From: Paracoccaceae bacterium
GTDB taxonomy: Bacteria; Pseudomonadota; Alphaproteobacteria; Rhodobacterales; Rhodobacteraceae
DNA length: 64,000 bases
Direction of reading: 5' to 3'
Assembly (NCBI GenBank): GCA_021647745.1
Contig: JAKIUB010000002.1
Location: 1-64,000 of the forward strand
Positions 42,623-51,683 of this stretch are shown here, in pieces. Both the position numbers and the translations under genes were made by a program. The notes under the pieces are model-generated. The model had not been told where the DNA came from. It was given only the letters and a program-made list of their open reading frames with translations, and did not search any database. Numbering within the stretch: the stretch's first letter is position 1; each line of letters starts with the position of its first letter.

Positions 42623-43393
42623 TTAAATATCCAGCTTGATCCAGATCGGTACATGGTCAGACGGCTTTTCCTGTCCGCGCATGTGACGGTCTATCTCGCA
42701 AGCCTTCAAACGGTCGGCGGCTTGCGGCGAGAGCAGGTGATGGTCGATTCTTATGCCGTTATTGCGGTTCCACGCACCTTTTTGAAAATCCCAGAAGGTA
42801 TAGGTTTGTGGCGCGGGGGTGAGGGCGCGCAGGGCATCGGTATAGCCAAGGTTGAGGATCTTGCGATAGGCGCTCAGGCTCTCGGGGTGGTAGAGCGCGT
42901 CATCCTCCCAATCTTCTATGCGGTGGGCATCTTCGGGTTGGGGGATGATATTATAGTCGCCCGCCATCACCACGGCCTCCTCGGTGTCGAGCAGGGCTTG
43001 TGCGCGCGTATGAAGCCGGGCCATCCATGCAAGTTTATAGTCAAATTTAGGCCCCGGCAGCGGGTTTCCATTGGGCAGGTAAAGGCAGCAGATGTGCACG
43101 GTGTTGATGCTGGCCTCGATCCAGCGCGCTTGTTCGTCATCATCATCCCCGGGCAGGCCGCGCACCACATCCTCGATCGGGTATTTTGATAATATCGCCA
43201 CGCCGTTAAAGCTTTTTTGCCCATGGGTTTCTATATTATAGCCCAGATCCTCGATCTCCTCGCGGGGGAAGGGCGCATCCATGGACTTGATTTCCTGCAA
43301 CAGGGCGACATCGACACTGCTCTCCTTCAGCCATTCCAACAGGCGGGGGAGGCGGGCTTTGATCCCGTTGATATTGAATGATGCGATTTTCAT
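42623..43393 (-). CDS. xth: Exodeoxyribonuclease III
   Basis: 256 residues, exonuclease-endonuclease-phosphatase fold. Signatures: IASFNINGIKARLP, LLQEIKS containing the metal Glu, GDYNIIP, and RIDHHLLSP, SDHVPIW at the catalytic C-terminus. An AP endonuclease and 3'-5' exonuclease in base-excision repair. Convergent with the DUF4453-like gene (12 bp apart) and divergent from the sulfotransferase-like gene. Confidence 0.96.
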   Translation of the reverse strand: MKIASFNINGIKARLPRLLEWLKESSVDVALLQEIKSMDAPFPREEIEDLGYNIETHGQKSFNGVAILSKYPIEDVVRGLPGDDDDEQARWIEASINTVHICCLYLPNGNPLPGPKFDYKLAWMARLHTRAQALLDTEEAVVMAGDYNIIPQPEDAHRIEDWEDDALYHPESLSAYRKILNLGYTDALRALTPAPQTYTFWDFQKGAWNRNNGIRIDHHLLSPQAADRLKACEIDRHMRGQEKPSDHVPIWIKLDI

Positions 43394-43459
43394 GGAAGGC
43401 TCCGGTGTTTTCAGCCTATGCTATGGGGCAAGGCGGTATTAGGCAAGGAGACAGCTCGA

Positions 43460-44278
43460 TTGGACCAGACAAAAAGCCCGAATCCGGGCGTAAAAATGCG
43501 TAAGGTGAAGGTATTCGGCGAGCGGAATACCGGCACAAGTGCGGTTATGCAGATGTTGGGAAGCATGGAGGGGGTATCGACCTCGTCTCCGCGCATACCG
43601 ACGCCGGATATCGACCGCCTGGAAGAAAAGGTAATGGCCAAGCTGGAAGGTTTTTATCGCGAGCTTTACATTGATGCGCTGCTGGACGAGAGCCGTAGCC
43701 GTAATCGCGGGCTGAGCGCCTGGAAACACGCCGCGCCGGTGCTGGATGACAGCTACGCGGAAAAGTCCGCCTCGGTGCTGTTTCTGGTGCGGGACCCTTA
43801 TAGCTGGGCCGTTTCGATGTATCGCCAGCCCTATCACAAGCGGGCGCCGAAAGCCGAAAGCCTGCTTGAGTTTCTCGACCGGCCATGGCTTTGCATGGCA
43901 CGGGATAACCTGCGCCCTGTTCTTGAGTCTCCGCTGGATTTATGGAGCGGAAAGCTCAGGGCTTACCGGGTATTTTCCGATGTCGGGCCGGTGCCCTCGA
44001 CCGTGTTGCAATTTGAAGATTTTGTGCAGGCGCCGGTGTTTGCGCTGGGCGCGGCGTTGGCGGTGTTTGGTATCGGCAGTGATGGGCTGGCCGAAATTCC
44101 CCGACCAACCAAACCCGACGGTATGGAAGCCGCAGACAGGCGCGCCTATTATGCCGGTGAAAGCTGGAAGAGCAGCCTTGACCCGGCAGCGGCAACCCTG
44201 ATCAACGAGCGGATAGACTGGGACGTCGCCCGAAGCTTTGGCTACGCCCCGCGCGATCCGGCGGATTTTTCCCGCTAG
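43460..44278 (+). CDS. Sulfotransferase-like P-loop protein
   Basis: 272 residues. VFGERNTGTSAVMQML near the N-terminus resembles the phosphate-binding 5'-PSB loop of sulfotransferases, and LFLVRDPYSWAVSMYRQPY resembles the 3'-PB segment. It lacks a membrane segment. Acceptor unknown; it could modify a surface polysaccharide or be a nucleotide-binding protein. Start choice: TTG at 43460 with AAGGAG nine bases upstream; ATG at 43418 or 43496 are alternatives. Short gap to the convergent erpA gene (four bases). Confidence 0.7.
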   Translation: MDQTKSPNPGVKMRKVKVFGERNTGTSAVMQMLGSMEGVSTSSPRIPTPDIDRLEEKVMAKLEGFYRELYIDALLDESRSRNRGLSAWKHAAPVLDDSYAEKSASVLFLVRDPYSWAVSMYRQPYHKRAPKAESLLEFLDRPWLCMARDNLRPVLESPLDLWSGKLRAYRVFSDVGPVPSTVLQFEDFVQAPVFALGAALAVFGIGSDGLAEIPRPTKPDGMEAADRRAYYAGESWKSSLDPAAATLINERIDWDVARSFGYAPRDPADFSR

Positions 44279-44282
44279 GGTG

Positions 44283-44615
44283 CTACATCGAAAAGCTGGT
44301 GCCGCAGCCGCAGCTCGAGGTGGCATTGGGGTTTTTGATGACAAATCTCGCGCCAATCAGCTCGGCGGTGAAATCAATAACCGCATCGGCCAGAAACGGC
44401 AATGATATCGGGTCGATAACCACCTTTTGGCCATTACCTTCCAGCACGAGGTCATCGCCGCGCGCTGCATCAAGGTCGATCTCGTATTGAAACCCCGAAC
44501 AACCGCCACCCTCGACCGCGATGCGCAAGGCCTGCGGGGTATCCGAAGTTTTGTTGATCTCGGCAAGGCGCTCAAAAGCACGAGGGGTAACTTTGGGGGG
44601 CACGGTCAGCTGCAT
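44283..44615 (-). CDS. erpA: Iron-sulfur cluster insertion protein ErpA
   Basis: 110 residues, HesB/IscA A-type carrier. The three Cys are present in GGGCSGFQY and the C-terminal SSCGCGTSFSM. It delivers Fe-S clusters to apo-proteins. ErpA rather than IscA is chosen from the overall sequence and its isolated position away from an isc/suf cluster; the distinction is not certain. It is divergent from the dGTPase gene. Confidence 0.88.
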   Translation of the reverse strand: MQLTVPPKVTPRAFERLAEINKTSDTPQALRIAVEGGGCSGFQYEIDLDAARGDDLVLEGNGQKVVIDPISLPFLADAVIDFTAELIGARFVIKNPNATSSCGCGTSFSM

Positions 44616-44693
44616 CTGTTCAACCTGTTCAAACTGCTATATCAGGGAATGTAAGCGAGCCTTCGGGCCGATACAAGTGCGGAGCCTTGTCAC

Positions 44694-45809
44694 ATGCTAG
44701 CAAAATATGCCTCAAAACCGGAAGACAGCCGCGGCCGGCTGGTGGAGGAAGGCAGCTCGGCGCACCGATCAAGCTTTCAGCGCGACCGGGACCGGATCAT
44801 CCATTCAACAGCTTTTCGACGCCTGAAACACAAGACACAGGTTTTTGTCGAGCACGAAGGTGACCATTTTCGCACCCGCCTGACCCACTCGATCGAGGTG
44901 GCGCAGGTGGCGCGCACCATCGCCGGCGCGCTGGGTCTGAACGAGGAGCTGACAGAAGCGGTGGCACTGGCCCATGATCTTGGCCACACCCCCTTTGGCC
45001 ACACCGGCGAAGACGCGCTGGATGAATGTATGCAGCCATATGGCGGCTTTGACCATAACGCCCAGGCGATCAGGATTGTGACCGCGCTGGAGCGCCACTA
45101 TGCTGGGTTTGACGGGCTGAATCTGACATGGGAAACACTGGAAGGGCTGGCCAAGCATAACGGGCCGGTGATCGGCGATATCCCCTATGCGCTGGCCGAG
45201 GCCAATGCCGCCTTTGATCTCGAACTGCACAGCTATGCCAGTGCCGAGGCGCAGGTGGCCGCGCTGGCCGATGACATCGCCTATAACAACCACGACCTTG
45301 ATGACGGGCTGCGCGCCGGGCTTTTTGTGGCGGAAGATATTTTGCACCTGCCGATCGTGGGACCATGCTTTGCCGAGGTAGATGCCCGCTACCCGGAGCT
45401 GGACCCCGACCGCCGCCGCCACGAGGCTTTGCGGCGGGTATTTGGTGTGATGGTCGAGGATGTCTTGAGCGAGAGTGCGGGGCGGCTGGCGAATTCCGGT
45501 GCCGGTTCGGCGCAGGATATCCGCAACCTCGGGCGGCCGGTGGTGCAGTTTTCAACAGGGCTGTGGGAAGAGCTGAAAGAGATCAGGGCCTTTTTGTTTG
45601 GTCATATGTATCGCCATGAAACGGTCAAGAAAATGCGGGTAGAAACCGCGCAGGTGGTGCGGGAGCTGTTTATGGCCTTTATGGCGGATCCGGCGCGCTT
45701 GCCCGAAGGGTGGCAGGGGGAGGGCGAGTTGGCGCAGGCGCGGTTGATCTCTGATTATATCGCAGGCATGACCGACCGGTATGCCTTGCAGCTACACCAA
45801 AAGCTTTAG
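44694..45809 (+). CDS. dgt: Deoxyguanosinetriphosphate triphosphohydrolase-like protein
   Basis: 371 residues, HD-domain nucleotidase. Metal ligands: His in THSIEVAQ, the HD in ALAHDLGHTPFGHTGEDAL, and Asp in LADDIAYNNHDLDDGL. Typical alphaproteobacterial dGTPase-like length. It hydrolyses dNTPs to deoxynucleosides and triphosphate. A 196-bp gap follows before argS, with a short repeat like one after cbbO. Confidence 0.92.
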   Translation: MLAKYASKPEDSRGRLVEEGSSAHRSSFQRDRDRIIHSTAFRRLKHKTQVFVEHEGDHFRTRLTHSIEVAQVARTIAGALGLNEELTEAVALAHDLGHTPFGHTGEDALDECMQPYGGFDHNAQAIRIVTALERHYAGFDGLNLTWETLEGLAKHNGPVIGDIPYALAEANAAFDLELHSYASAEAQVAALADDIAYNNHDLDDGLRAGLFVAEDILHLPIVGPCFAEVDARYPELDPDRRRHEALRRVFGVMVEDVLSESAGRLANSGAGSAQDIRNLGRPVVQFSTGLWEELKEIRAFLFGHMYRHETVKKMRVETAQVVRELFMAFMADPARLPEGWQGEGELAQARLISDYIAGMTDRYALQLHQKL

Positions 45810-45832
45810 GGTTTTCTGGCGGTGATACTTCG

Positions 45833-45854
45833 GTGGCCTCGCTACGCTCGGCAA
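45833..45854 (+). repeat. Short dispersed repeat, copy 2
   Basis: GTGGCCTCGCTACGCTCGGCAA in the dgt-argS gap matches GTGGCTTCGCTGCGCTCGGCAG at 1774-1795, after cbbO, at 19 of 22 positions. Both copies lie just downstream of a gene in its own direction. Likely a small genome-wide element; only two copies are seen here. Confidence 0.4.
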
Positions 45855-46005
45855 GGGCGGCGCGCAGATGTTGCGGGGGAGGGCAGGGCATGCCTGCGCC
45901 GCGCTGAAAACGCTGCGCCTGTTTTGGGCCAAAACCCGCGCTTGCTCTCTGGCCCTGCGCGGTGCCATATGCTAAAGTCCGCCCAAGCTGTTTTGGAATG
46001 ATGAA

Positions 46006-47739
46006 ATGAACCTGTTTGCCGATATAAAAACTGTAGTGCTGGAAAAGCTGGAGATGCTGGTGGCTGATGGCACTCTGCCCGAAGGCCTGAGCTTTACCAA
46101 TGTAACGGTAGAGCCGCCGCGCGATGCGTTGCACGGTGATCTGGCGACCAATGCAGCCATGGTTTTGGCCAAGCCGGCGCGGATGAAGCCCCGTGATATA
46201 GCCGAAGCCCTTGCGCCGCTTTTGGTTCAGGATAGCCGGGTGAATAGTGCCGATGTTGCTGGCCCGGGCTTTCTCAACCTGCGGATTGATCCGGCGATAT
46301 TCCAGAATATGATCGGGGATATCCTTGCCAAAGGCACTGGCTTCGGGCGCTCCAATATCGGCGCCGGGCGCAAGATAAATGTGGAGTTTGTCTCGGCCAA
46401 CCCAACCGGCCCGTTGCATGTCGGCCACACGCGTGGCGCGGTATTTGGCGATGCGCTATGCTCGCTGCTGGATTTTGCCGGCTATGACGTGACCCGCGAA
46501 TATTATATAAATGACGGCGGCGCACAGGTGGATGTGCTGGCGCGCTCGGCCTATGAGCGCTACCGCGAGGCGTGCGGCCATGCGCCCGAGATTAAAGAGG
46601 GTCTTTACCCCGGCGATTATCTGAAGCCCGTTGGCGAGGCCCTGAAAGAGAAATACGGCGACAGCCTGCTCGACAAGCCCGAAAGCGACTGGCTGGCCGA
46701 TATCCGGCTATTTGCCACCGAGGCGATGATGGATATGGTGCGGGCCGATCTGGCTTCGCTTGGCGTGAAGATGGATGTGTTTTTCTCCGAAAAGTCGCTT
46801 TATGGCACGGGTAAAATCGAGGCCGCGATTGCGGATCTGGATGCCAAGGGGCTGATCTATACCGGCTCGCTGCCGCCCCCCAAAGGCAAGCTGCCCGAGG
46901 ATTGGGAGGCGCGCGAGCAAACCCTTTTTCGCTCGACCGATCATGGCGATGATGTTGATCGCCCCGTGCAGAAATCCGATGGTAGCTGGACCTATTTTGC
47001 CCCTGATATCGCCTATCATTATGACAAGATCGAGCGTGGCTATGACGAGCTGATCGATGTGCTGGGCGCCGACCATGGCGGCTATGTCAAACGCATGAAG
47101 GCGGCGGTGTCGGCGCTATCGGATGGCAAGGTGCCGCTGGATATCAAGCTCTGCCAGCTGGTGCGGCTGTTCAGGGATGGTAAACCGTTCAAAATGTCCA
47201 AGCGCGCCAATAATTTTATCCTGCTGTCGGATGTGGTCGCACAGGTCGGGAGCGACGTGACCCGATTCGTTATGCTGACCCGAAAAAACGACGCGCCGCT
47301 GGATTTTGACTTCAAAAAAGCGCTGGAGCAGAGCAAGGACAACCCGGTATTTTATGTGCAATATGCCCATGCGCGGGTGTGTTCGGTGCTGGCTAAAGCC
47401 GACAATCCGACAGATGCAGCGCTGCAAAATGCCGATTTTGCACGGCTGACAGCCCCCGCCGAGCTGGCGCTGCTCAAGAAGCTGGGTGAGTGGCCGCGCT
47501 TGGCAGAGCTGGCCGCCAGCCATCACGAGCCACACCGCATTGCCTTCTATCTGTTTGATCTGGCGTCCGAATTTCATGCGCTCCAGCATATGGGCAAGGT
47601 CGATCCTGCGCTGCGGTTTATTCTTTCCGGCGATCCTGCGCTCAGCAATGCGCGTCTGGCGATGATCCGTGCGGTGGCGGTTGTTATTTCTTCCGGTCTT
47701 GGTATTCTGGGCGTAGCCCCCGCAAGCGAGATGCGCTAA
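46006..47739 (+). CDS. argS: Arginyl-tRNA synthetase
   Basis: 577 residues, class I synthetase. HIGH motif as HVGH in SANPTGPLHVGHTRGAV (about residues 130-146) and KMSKR in PFKMSKRANNFILL. C-terminal anticodon-binding helical domain with YVQYAHARVCSVL. N-terminal Add1 domain present. Full length. Confidence 0.97.
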   Translation: MNLFADIKTVVLEKLEMLVADGTLPEGLSFTNVTVEPPRDALHGDLATNAAMVLAKPARMKPRDIAEALAPLLVQDSRVNSADVAGPGFLNLRIDPAIFQNMIGDILAKGTGFGRSNIGAGRKINVEFVSANPTGPLHVGHTRGAVFGDALCSLLDFAGYDVTREYYINDGGAQVDVLARSAYERYREACGHAPEIKEGLYPGDYLKPVGEALKEKYGDSLLDKPESDWLADIRLFATEAMMDMVRADLASLGVKMDVFFSEKSLYGTGKIEAAIADLDAKGLIYTGSLPPPKGKLPEDWEAREQTLFRSTDHGDDVDRPVQKSDGSWTYFAPDIAYHYDKIERGYDELIDVLGADHGGYVKRMKAAVSALSDGKVPLDIKLCQLVRLFRDGKPFKMSKRANNFILLSDVVAQVGSDVTRFVMLTRKNDAPLDFDFKKALEQSKDNPVFYVQYAHARVCSVLAKADNPTDAALQNADFARLTAPAELALLKKLGEWPRLAELAASHHEPHRIAFYLFDLASEFHALQHMGKVDPALRFILSGDPALSNARLAMIRAVAVVISSGLGILGVAPASEMR

Positions 47740-47820
47740 GCGCACGGGATTTTTAGCATATTTAGGGGTTGGAGCAGGGCCATACTCTACCTATAGTGTG
47801 TTTTGAGAGGCAATATACCT

Positions 47821-48819
47821 ATGCGTGACAAGTTAGGCGAAAATATCCGGCAAAAGCTCTGGGACGAGTATCAGCTAGATAACGGCAATATGTCCGAAAG
47901 CGAGCCGGAAGAGGCGCGCCCGCTGGCATCGAGGCTGGCCCAATGGGTTGGCGGGCTGGTTTCGTTGGCACTTGTTCTGGGGCTGGTTTACTGGGTGTTC
48001 GAGCTGGGCCGGCGTGATGCCAACGAGGTACCTGTCATTCAGGCCATGGATGGCGCGGCCCGCGAAGTGCCAAAAGATCAGGGCGGGGTTGTGGTCGAAA
48101 ACCAGGGCCTTCAGGTCAACGAAGTGCTGGCCGCCGAAAACACCGCCCCGATCGAGCCGGAAACGAGGCTTGCCCCGTCCCCGCAAAGGGTCGGCGAGGG
48201 CGAGGTGCCGGTGGCGGTGCCCGAAACGGTGATCACATCTGCCCCCGAAGCCACTCCCACCCCCGAAGCGCCGGTTGATACCGCTGCTGTATTGCCGACC
48301 TCGCTTGCCGCCGGCGCAGACCCGAGCATGCTCCGCCCCGTGCGGCGAAGCGGGGGCGTGGCCCTATCGCCCGATGCGGATATTCTTAGCGACGCGATCG
48401 CCAATGCCATTTCCGAAGCGCTCAACGAGGAGAGCGCCGCACAGGATACCGCCAATCAAAACCCGGATGTTGTCGCCCCGCTTGCGGCCGCCCCCCCGGT
48501 GGTTGAACCCCAAGCGGTCCCGGCCCCGACCTTCACCCCCGCCCCGGCCCCCGCTCCGGTCAGTATTGCCGGAGAGCGCATGATCCAGTTCGGCTCGTTT
48601 GACGATGAGCAAAGCGCCATGCAGGAATGGGAGGCTCTGCTTGCCAACAATCAGGATCTCCTCGGCACGCTCACCCGCTTTGTTGAGCGCCGCGAGGCGG
48701 GCGGGCGGGTGTTTTACCGTCTGCGCGCCAGAGGTTTTGCCGATATGGACGAGGCGACGGATATGTGCACCGTGTTGCTGGCCCGCGATGTTTCGTGCAT
48801 TGCCGTAACCGCGAGGTAG
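47821..48819 (+). CDS. SPOR-domain protein with single membrane anchor
   Basis: 332 residues: short cytoplasmic N-terminus, one membrane helix (LVSLALVLGLVYWVFELG, about 43-60), a Pro/Ala/Glu-rich periplasmic linker (to about 245) and a C-terminal SPOR domain starting at MIQFGSFDDEQSAMQEW. SPOR domains bind denuded peptidoglycan at the septum. GAGAGG at 47805-47810 and ATG at 47821 are used; a TTG 18 bases earlier is possible. It precedes scpA by four bases. Confidence 0.88.
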   Translation: MRDKLGENIRQKLWDEYQLDNGNMSESEPEEARPLASRLAQWVGGLVSLALVLGLVYWVFELGRRDANEVPVIQAMDGAAREVPKDQGGVVVENQGLQVNEVLAAENTAPIEPETRLAPSPQRVGEGEVPVAVPETVITSAPEATPTPEAPVDTAAVLPTSLAAGADPSMLRPVRRSGGVALSPDADILSDAIANAISEALNEESAAQDTANQNPDVVAPLAAAPPVVEPQAVPAPTFTPAPAPAPVSIAGERMIQFGSFDDEQSAMQEWEALLANNQDLLGTLTRFVERREAGGRVFYRLRARGFADMDEATDMCTVLLARDVSCIAVTAR

Positions 48820-48823
48820 CCCC

Positions 48824-49609
48824 GTGCCCGATGATTTCATGCAAGAGAAAAACGACATAAATGCCCGCCGCGCTGCCGAGGCGCTGGTGGTTGATGTCGA
48901 AGGTTTTGAAGGCCCGCTTGATTTGCTGCTTACCTTGTCACGCACCCAGAAGGTGGACCTGCGGCAGGTTTCCATACTGGCGCTGGCCGAGCAATATCTG
49001 ATCTTTGTCGAAGAGGCCAAGCGCCTGCGCATTGAGCTGGCCGCAGATTATCTGGTGATGGCGGCATGGCTGGCCTTTCTGAAATCAAGGCTCCTGCTCC
49101 CCGCCGACCCGAAGGACGAAGGCCCCTCCGGTGAGGAGCTGGCCGCCCATCTTGCCTTTCAGCTCGAGCGGCTGGAGGCCATGCGCAAAGCTGCCGCCCG
49201 CCTGCTTGGCCGCGACCTGCTTGGCCGTGATTTCTTCAAGCGTGGCCAGACCGAAATATACAGCCGCAAGAGGGTTGTGAGCTATGAGGCCAACCTGCTT
49301 GATTTGATGCAAGCCTATGCCCGCATAAAAACCAAAGACGACTTTGAACCCCTGAGCCTGAAGCGCGATGTGGTCTATACCATGGAGCAGGCGCTAGAGC
49401 GGATGAAAGGGCTGATTGGCGAGGCGATAGAGTGGGGTACGCTGGCGCAATTCCTGCCTGAAAGCTGGCGCCATGACCCGAAAAAACGCCGCTCCGCCAC
49501 CGCCTCGACCTTTGCCGCCGCGCTTGAACTGGTCAAGGAAGGCCGGATGGAGATGCGCCAGATCGACAGTTTTGCTCCCATCCAGTTGCGCCGGAAAGCC
49601 GGCACATGA
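48824..49609 (+). CDS. scpA: Segregation and condensation protein A
   Basis: 261 residues, kleisin family: FEGPLDLLLTLSRTQKVDLRQVSILALAEQYL and ADYLVMAAWLAFLKSRLLLP at the N-terminus, and a C-terminal winged helix. It forms the SMC-ScpAB complex for chromosome organisation. GTG start at 48824, ATG at 48839 possible. Overlaps scpB by four bases (ATGA). Confidence 0.95.
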   Translation: MPDDFMQEKNDINARRAAEALVVDVEGFEGPLDLLLTLSRTQKVDLRQVSILALAEQYLIFVEEAKRLRIELAADYLVMAAWLAFLKSRLLLPADPKDEGPSGEELAAHLAFQLERLEAMRKAAARLLGRDLLGRDFFKRGQTEIYSRKRVVSYEANLLDLMQAYARIKTKDDFEPLSLKRDVVYTMEQALERMKGLIGEAIEWGTLAQFLPESWRHDPKKRRSATASTFAAALELVKEGRMEMRQIDSFAPIQLRRKAGT

Positions 49610-50238
49610 TGGAAGACGAAAACATCGAGTCGCTGTTTGAGGCGCCGCCAATGGGCGAGCAGGAGCGCATGGTCGAAGCCCTGCTTTTTGCCAGCGCCGC
49701 ACCGATGAGCCTGACCGAGATCGAAAATCGGCTGCCCCACGGCTGCAATGCCCGCGAGGCGATTGTGCATCTTGGCAAGCGCTACGAGGGGCGGGGGGTG
49801 ATGCTGCGGCGCATCGGCGAGGCCTGGGCCTTTCGCACCGCGCCCGACCTCGGGTTTTTGATGCAAAAAGAGCAGGTCGAGCAGCGCAAGCTCTCTCGCG
49901 CGGCGATAGAAACCCTTGCGATTATCGCCTATCACCAGCCCGCTACCCGCGCCGAAATAGAGGAAATACGCGGTGTTTCGGTTTCACGCGGCACGCTGGA
50001 TATGTTGATCGAGCTGGGCTGGGTCAAGCTTGGTCGCCGCAAGCTTACTCCGGGCCGGCCGGTAACCTTTATTGTCACCCAGATATTTCTTGACCATTTC
50101 GGCCTCGAAACGCCGGCAGATCTGCCCGGCGTCAAGGAGCTGCGCGCCAGCGGCCTGCTGGATAATCGCCCGCCCCCCGAAACTATACTTCCCGCGAGTG
50201 ATGAAGCCGAGGAAAACCAGAATGACATGTTTGAATAA
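49606..50238 (+). CDS. scpB: Segregation and condensation protein B
   Basis: 210 residues with two winged-helix domains: EALLFASAAPMSLTEIENRLP and ETLAIIAYHQPATRAEIEEIRGVSVSRGTLDMLIELGWV, the ScpB core, then GRPVTFIVTQIFLDHFGL. Partner of ScpA. Its 3' end overlaps the start of the exported protein by 17 bases. Confidence 0.95.
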   Translation: MMEDENIESLFEAPPMGEQERMVEALLFASAAPMSLTEIENRLPHGCNAREAIVHLGKRYEGRGVMLRRIGEAWAFRTAPDLGFLMQKEQVEQRKLSRAAIETLAIIAYHQPATRAEIEEIRGVSVSRGTLDMLIELGWVKLGRRKLTPGRPVTFIVTQIFLDHFGLETPADLPGVKELRASGLLDNRPPPETILPASDEAEENQNDMFE

Positions 50239-51679
50239 GCGGCCTAGAAGCCACCCTGTGCGCCACTGGCTGCGCGCCGCGGTTCTGAGCCTGTTTCTTG
50301 GCGCTCCGGCATTGGCCGAGCCGCCCGAGCTTGTCTTGCGACTGGGGATGGATAGCTTTACCCGCGATCAATCCACGATCAGCGGGCTTTCGGGCCTGTC
50401 GCTGTTTGTGGTTAACAAAAACAATTTCTACTTTGGCCAAAGCCTCTATGCGGCGGCGCTGGGGCAGGGGGGCGGTTTTTTTGTAGGCGGGATCGAGGTC
50501 GGTAAATATATCCCGATCAATGATCGCTACTTTCTGGATGCGAGCCTGTTTGTCGGCGGTGGCGGCGGCGCCTCGCAGGTGCCGGGCGACGGGCTGATGA
50601 TACGCCCGCAAGTGCAGTTCGGGGTTGATTTGGGCAAGGCTCGCCTTGGCGCCGGCATTGCCTGGACCACGGTCAGCGGTTCGGCAATTTCCACCCCGAG
50701 CTTTGGCCTGTCGCTTTCCCGCCCGCTTGATCTGGCGCTGGTCAACGGACCGGAAACCGAAGCTGGCGGCACAGAATTCTCCCAGATGCGCACCGGAGCG
50801 CGTATCTATTATCCGCAAGGCAGCCTCAAGCGCGGCGGCGTGCCCCTCCAGCCGATGAAGCTGATCGGTGCTGAGATGGTCTTTGCCCGTCAACCCGCTA
50901 GCGAGACCTTTATCGTGGCCCACGGGGCCGTGGCCGGAGATGCCGAGGGCTATGCGGACTGGCTGATGGGCCAGCGGCTGTTTATGGGCGAGGGTGCTCT
51001 GCGTATTTTTGCCGAGGCAAGCGCGGGTATTGGCGGCGGTGGCGCGGTGGATACCGGCGGCGGGCTGATTGCCAGCGCGGGTATTGGCGCGCGCTGGCAG
51101 CCGGGGCGGTTCGGGGTTTCGCTCGGGGTCAACGCGATATCTTCGCTTAATGGTGATTTTCTGGTGATTTCGCCGGCGTTTCAGCTCGGGCTGGCTTTTG
51201 GCAAGGGCAATAGTGGCACCACGCGCACCAACTGGCAGATATCCAGCGGCCTGACCCAGCAATTCCCCAATCTGGATTTCCGCAAACCGGGCGTGCAAAA
51301 CCAGGGCGCACCATTGATGATAGATACCAAGATCGACCTGTTTCTTAACGAGCGGATTTATATGAGTGGCCAGGCCTACACCGCGCTGGCTGGCGGGGCA
51401 GGGGGCTACCAGATCGGGCTTGTCGGGCTGGGCTACCGGATGGGGCTGGGCGAACGCCTGGCGCTTTCGGGCGAGGTGTTTGTCGGGGCGGGCGGTGGTG
51501 CGGGTGTCGATACGCGCGGGGGCTTGTTGCTGGCTTACGGGGTTGATCTCGATTACCGGCTGAATGACACGGTGTATCTGACCCTCGGCGGCGGCAGTGT
51601 GTGGGCGCTAAAGGGTGAAGGCATGGCCCCGATGACCGCCAATATCGGCCTCAAATTCCCTTTTACCACCTTGAATTGA
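50222..51679 (+). CDS. Large exported protein, likely outer-membrane or beta-rich
   Basis: 485 residues with a signal peptide (LRAAVLSLFLGAPALAEPPE). The mature protein is rich in Gly repeats such as VGGGGGASQV, GIGGGGAVDTGGGL and VGAGGGAGVDTRGGLLLAYGVDLDYRLN, with alternating hydrophobic residues and a C-terminal IGLKFPF ending like an outer-membrane barrel (terminal segment TANIGLKFPFTTLN). A porin-like or adhesin-like barrel is possible; no family recognised. ATG at 50222 with GAGGA eight bases upstream; the longer in-frame ORF has no signal peptide at its start. Confidence 0.7.
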   Translation: MTCLNKRPRSHPVRHWLRAAVLSLFLGAPALAEPPELVLRLGMDSFTRDQSTISGLSGLSLFVVNKNNFYFGQSLYAAALGQGGGFFVGGIEVGKYIPINDRYFLDASLFVGGGGGASQVPGDGLMIRPQVQFGVDLGKARLGAGIAWTTVSGSAISTPSFGLSLSRPLDLALVNGPETEAGGTEFSQMRTGARIYYPQGSLKRGGVPLQPMKLIGAEMVFARQPASETFIVAHGAVAGDAEGYADWLMGQRLFMGEGALRIFAEASAGIGGGGAVDTGGGLIASAGIGARWQPGRFGVSLGVNAISSLNGDFLVISPAFQLGLAFGKGNSGTTRTNWQISSGLTQQFPNLDFRKPGVQNQGAPLMIDTKIDLFLNERIYMSGQAYTALAGGAGGYQIGLVGLGYRMGLGERLALSGEVFVGAGGGAGVDTRGGLLLAYGVDLDYRLNDTVYLTLGGGSVWALKGEGMAPMTANIGLKFPFTTLN

Positions 51680-51683
51680 ACGG

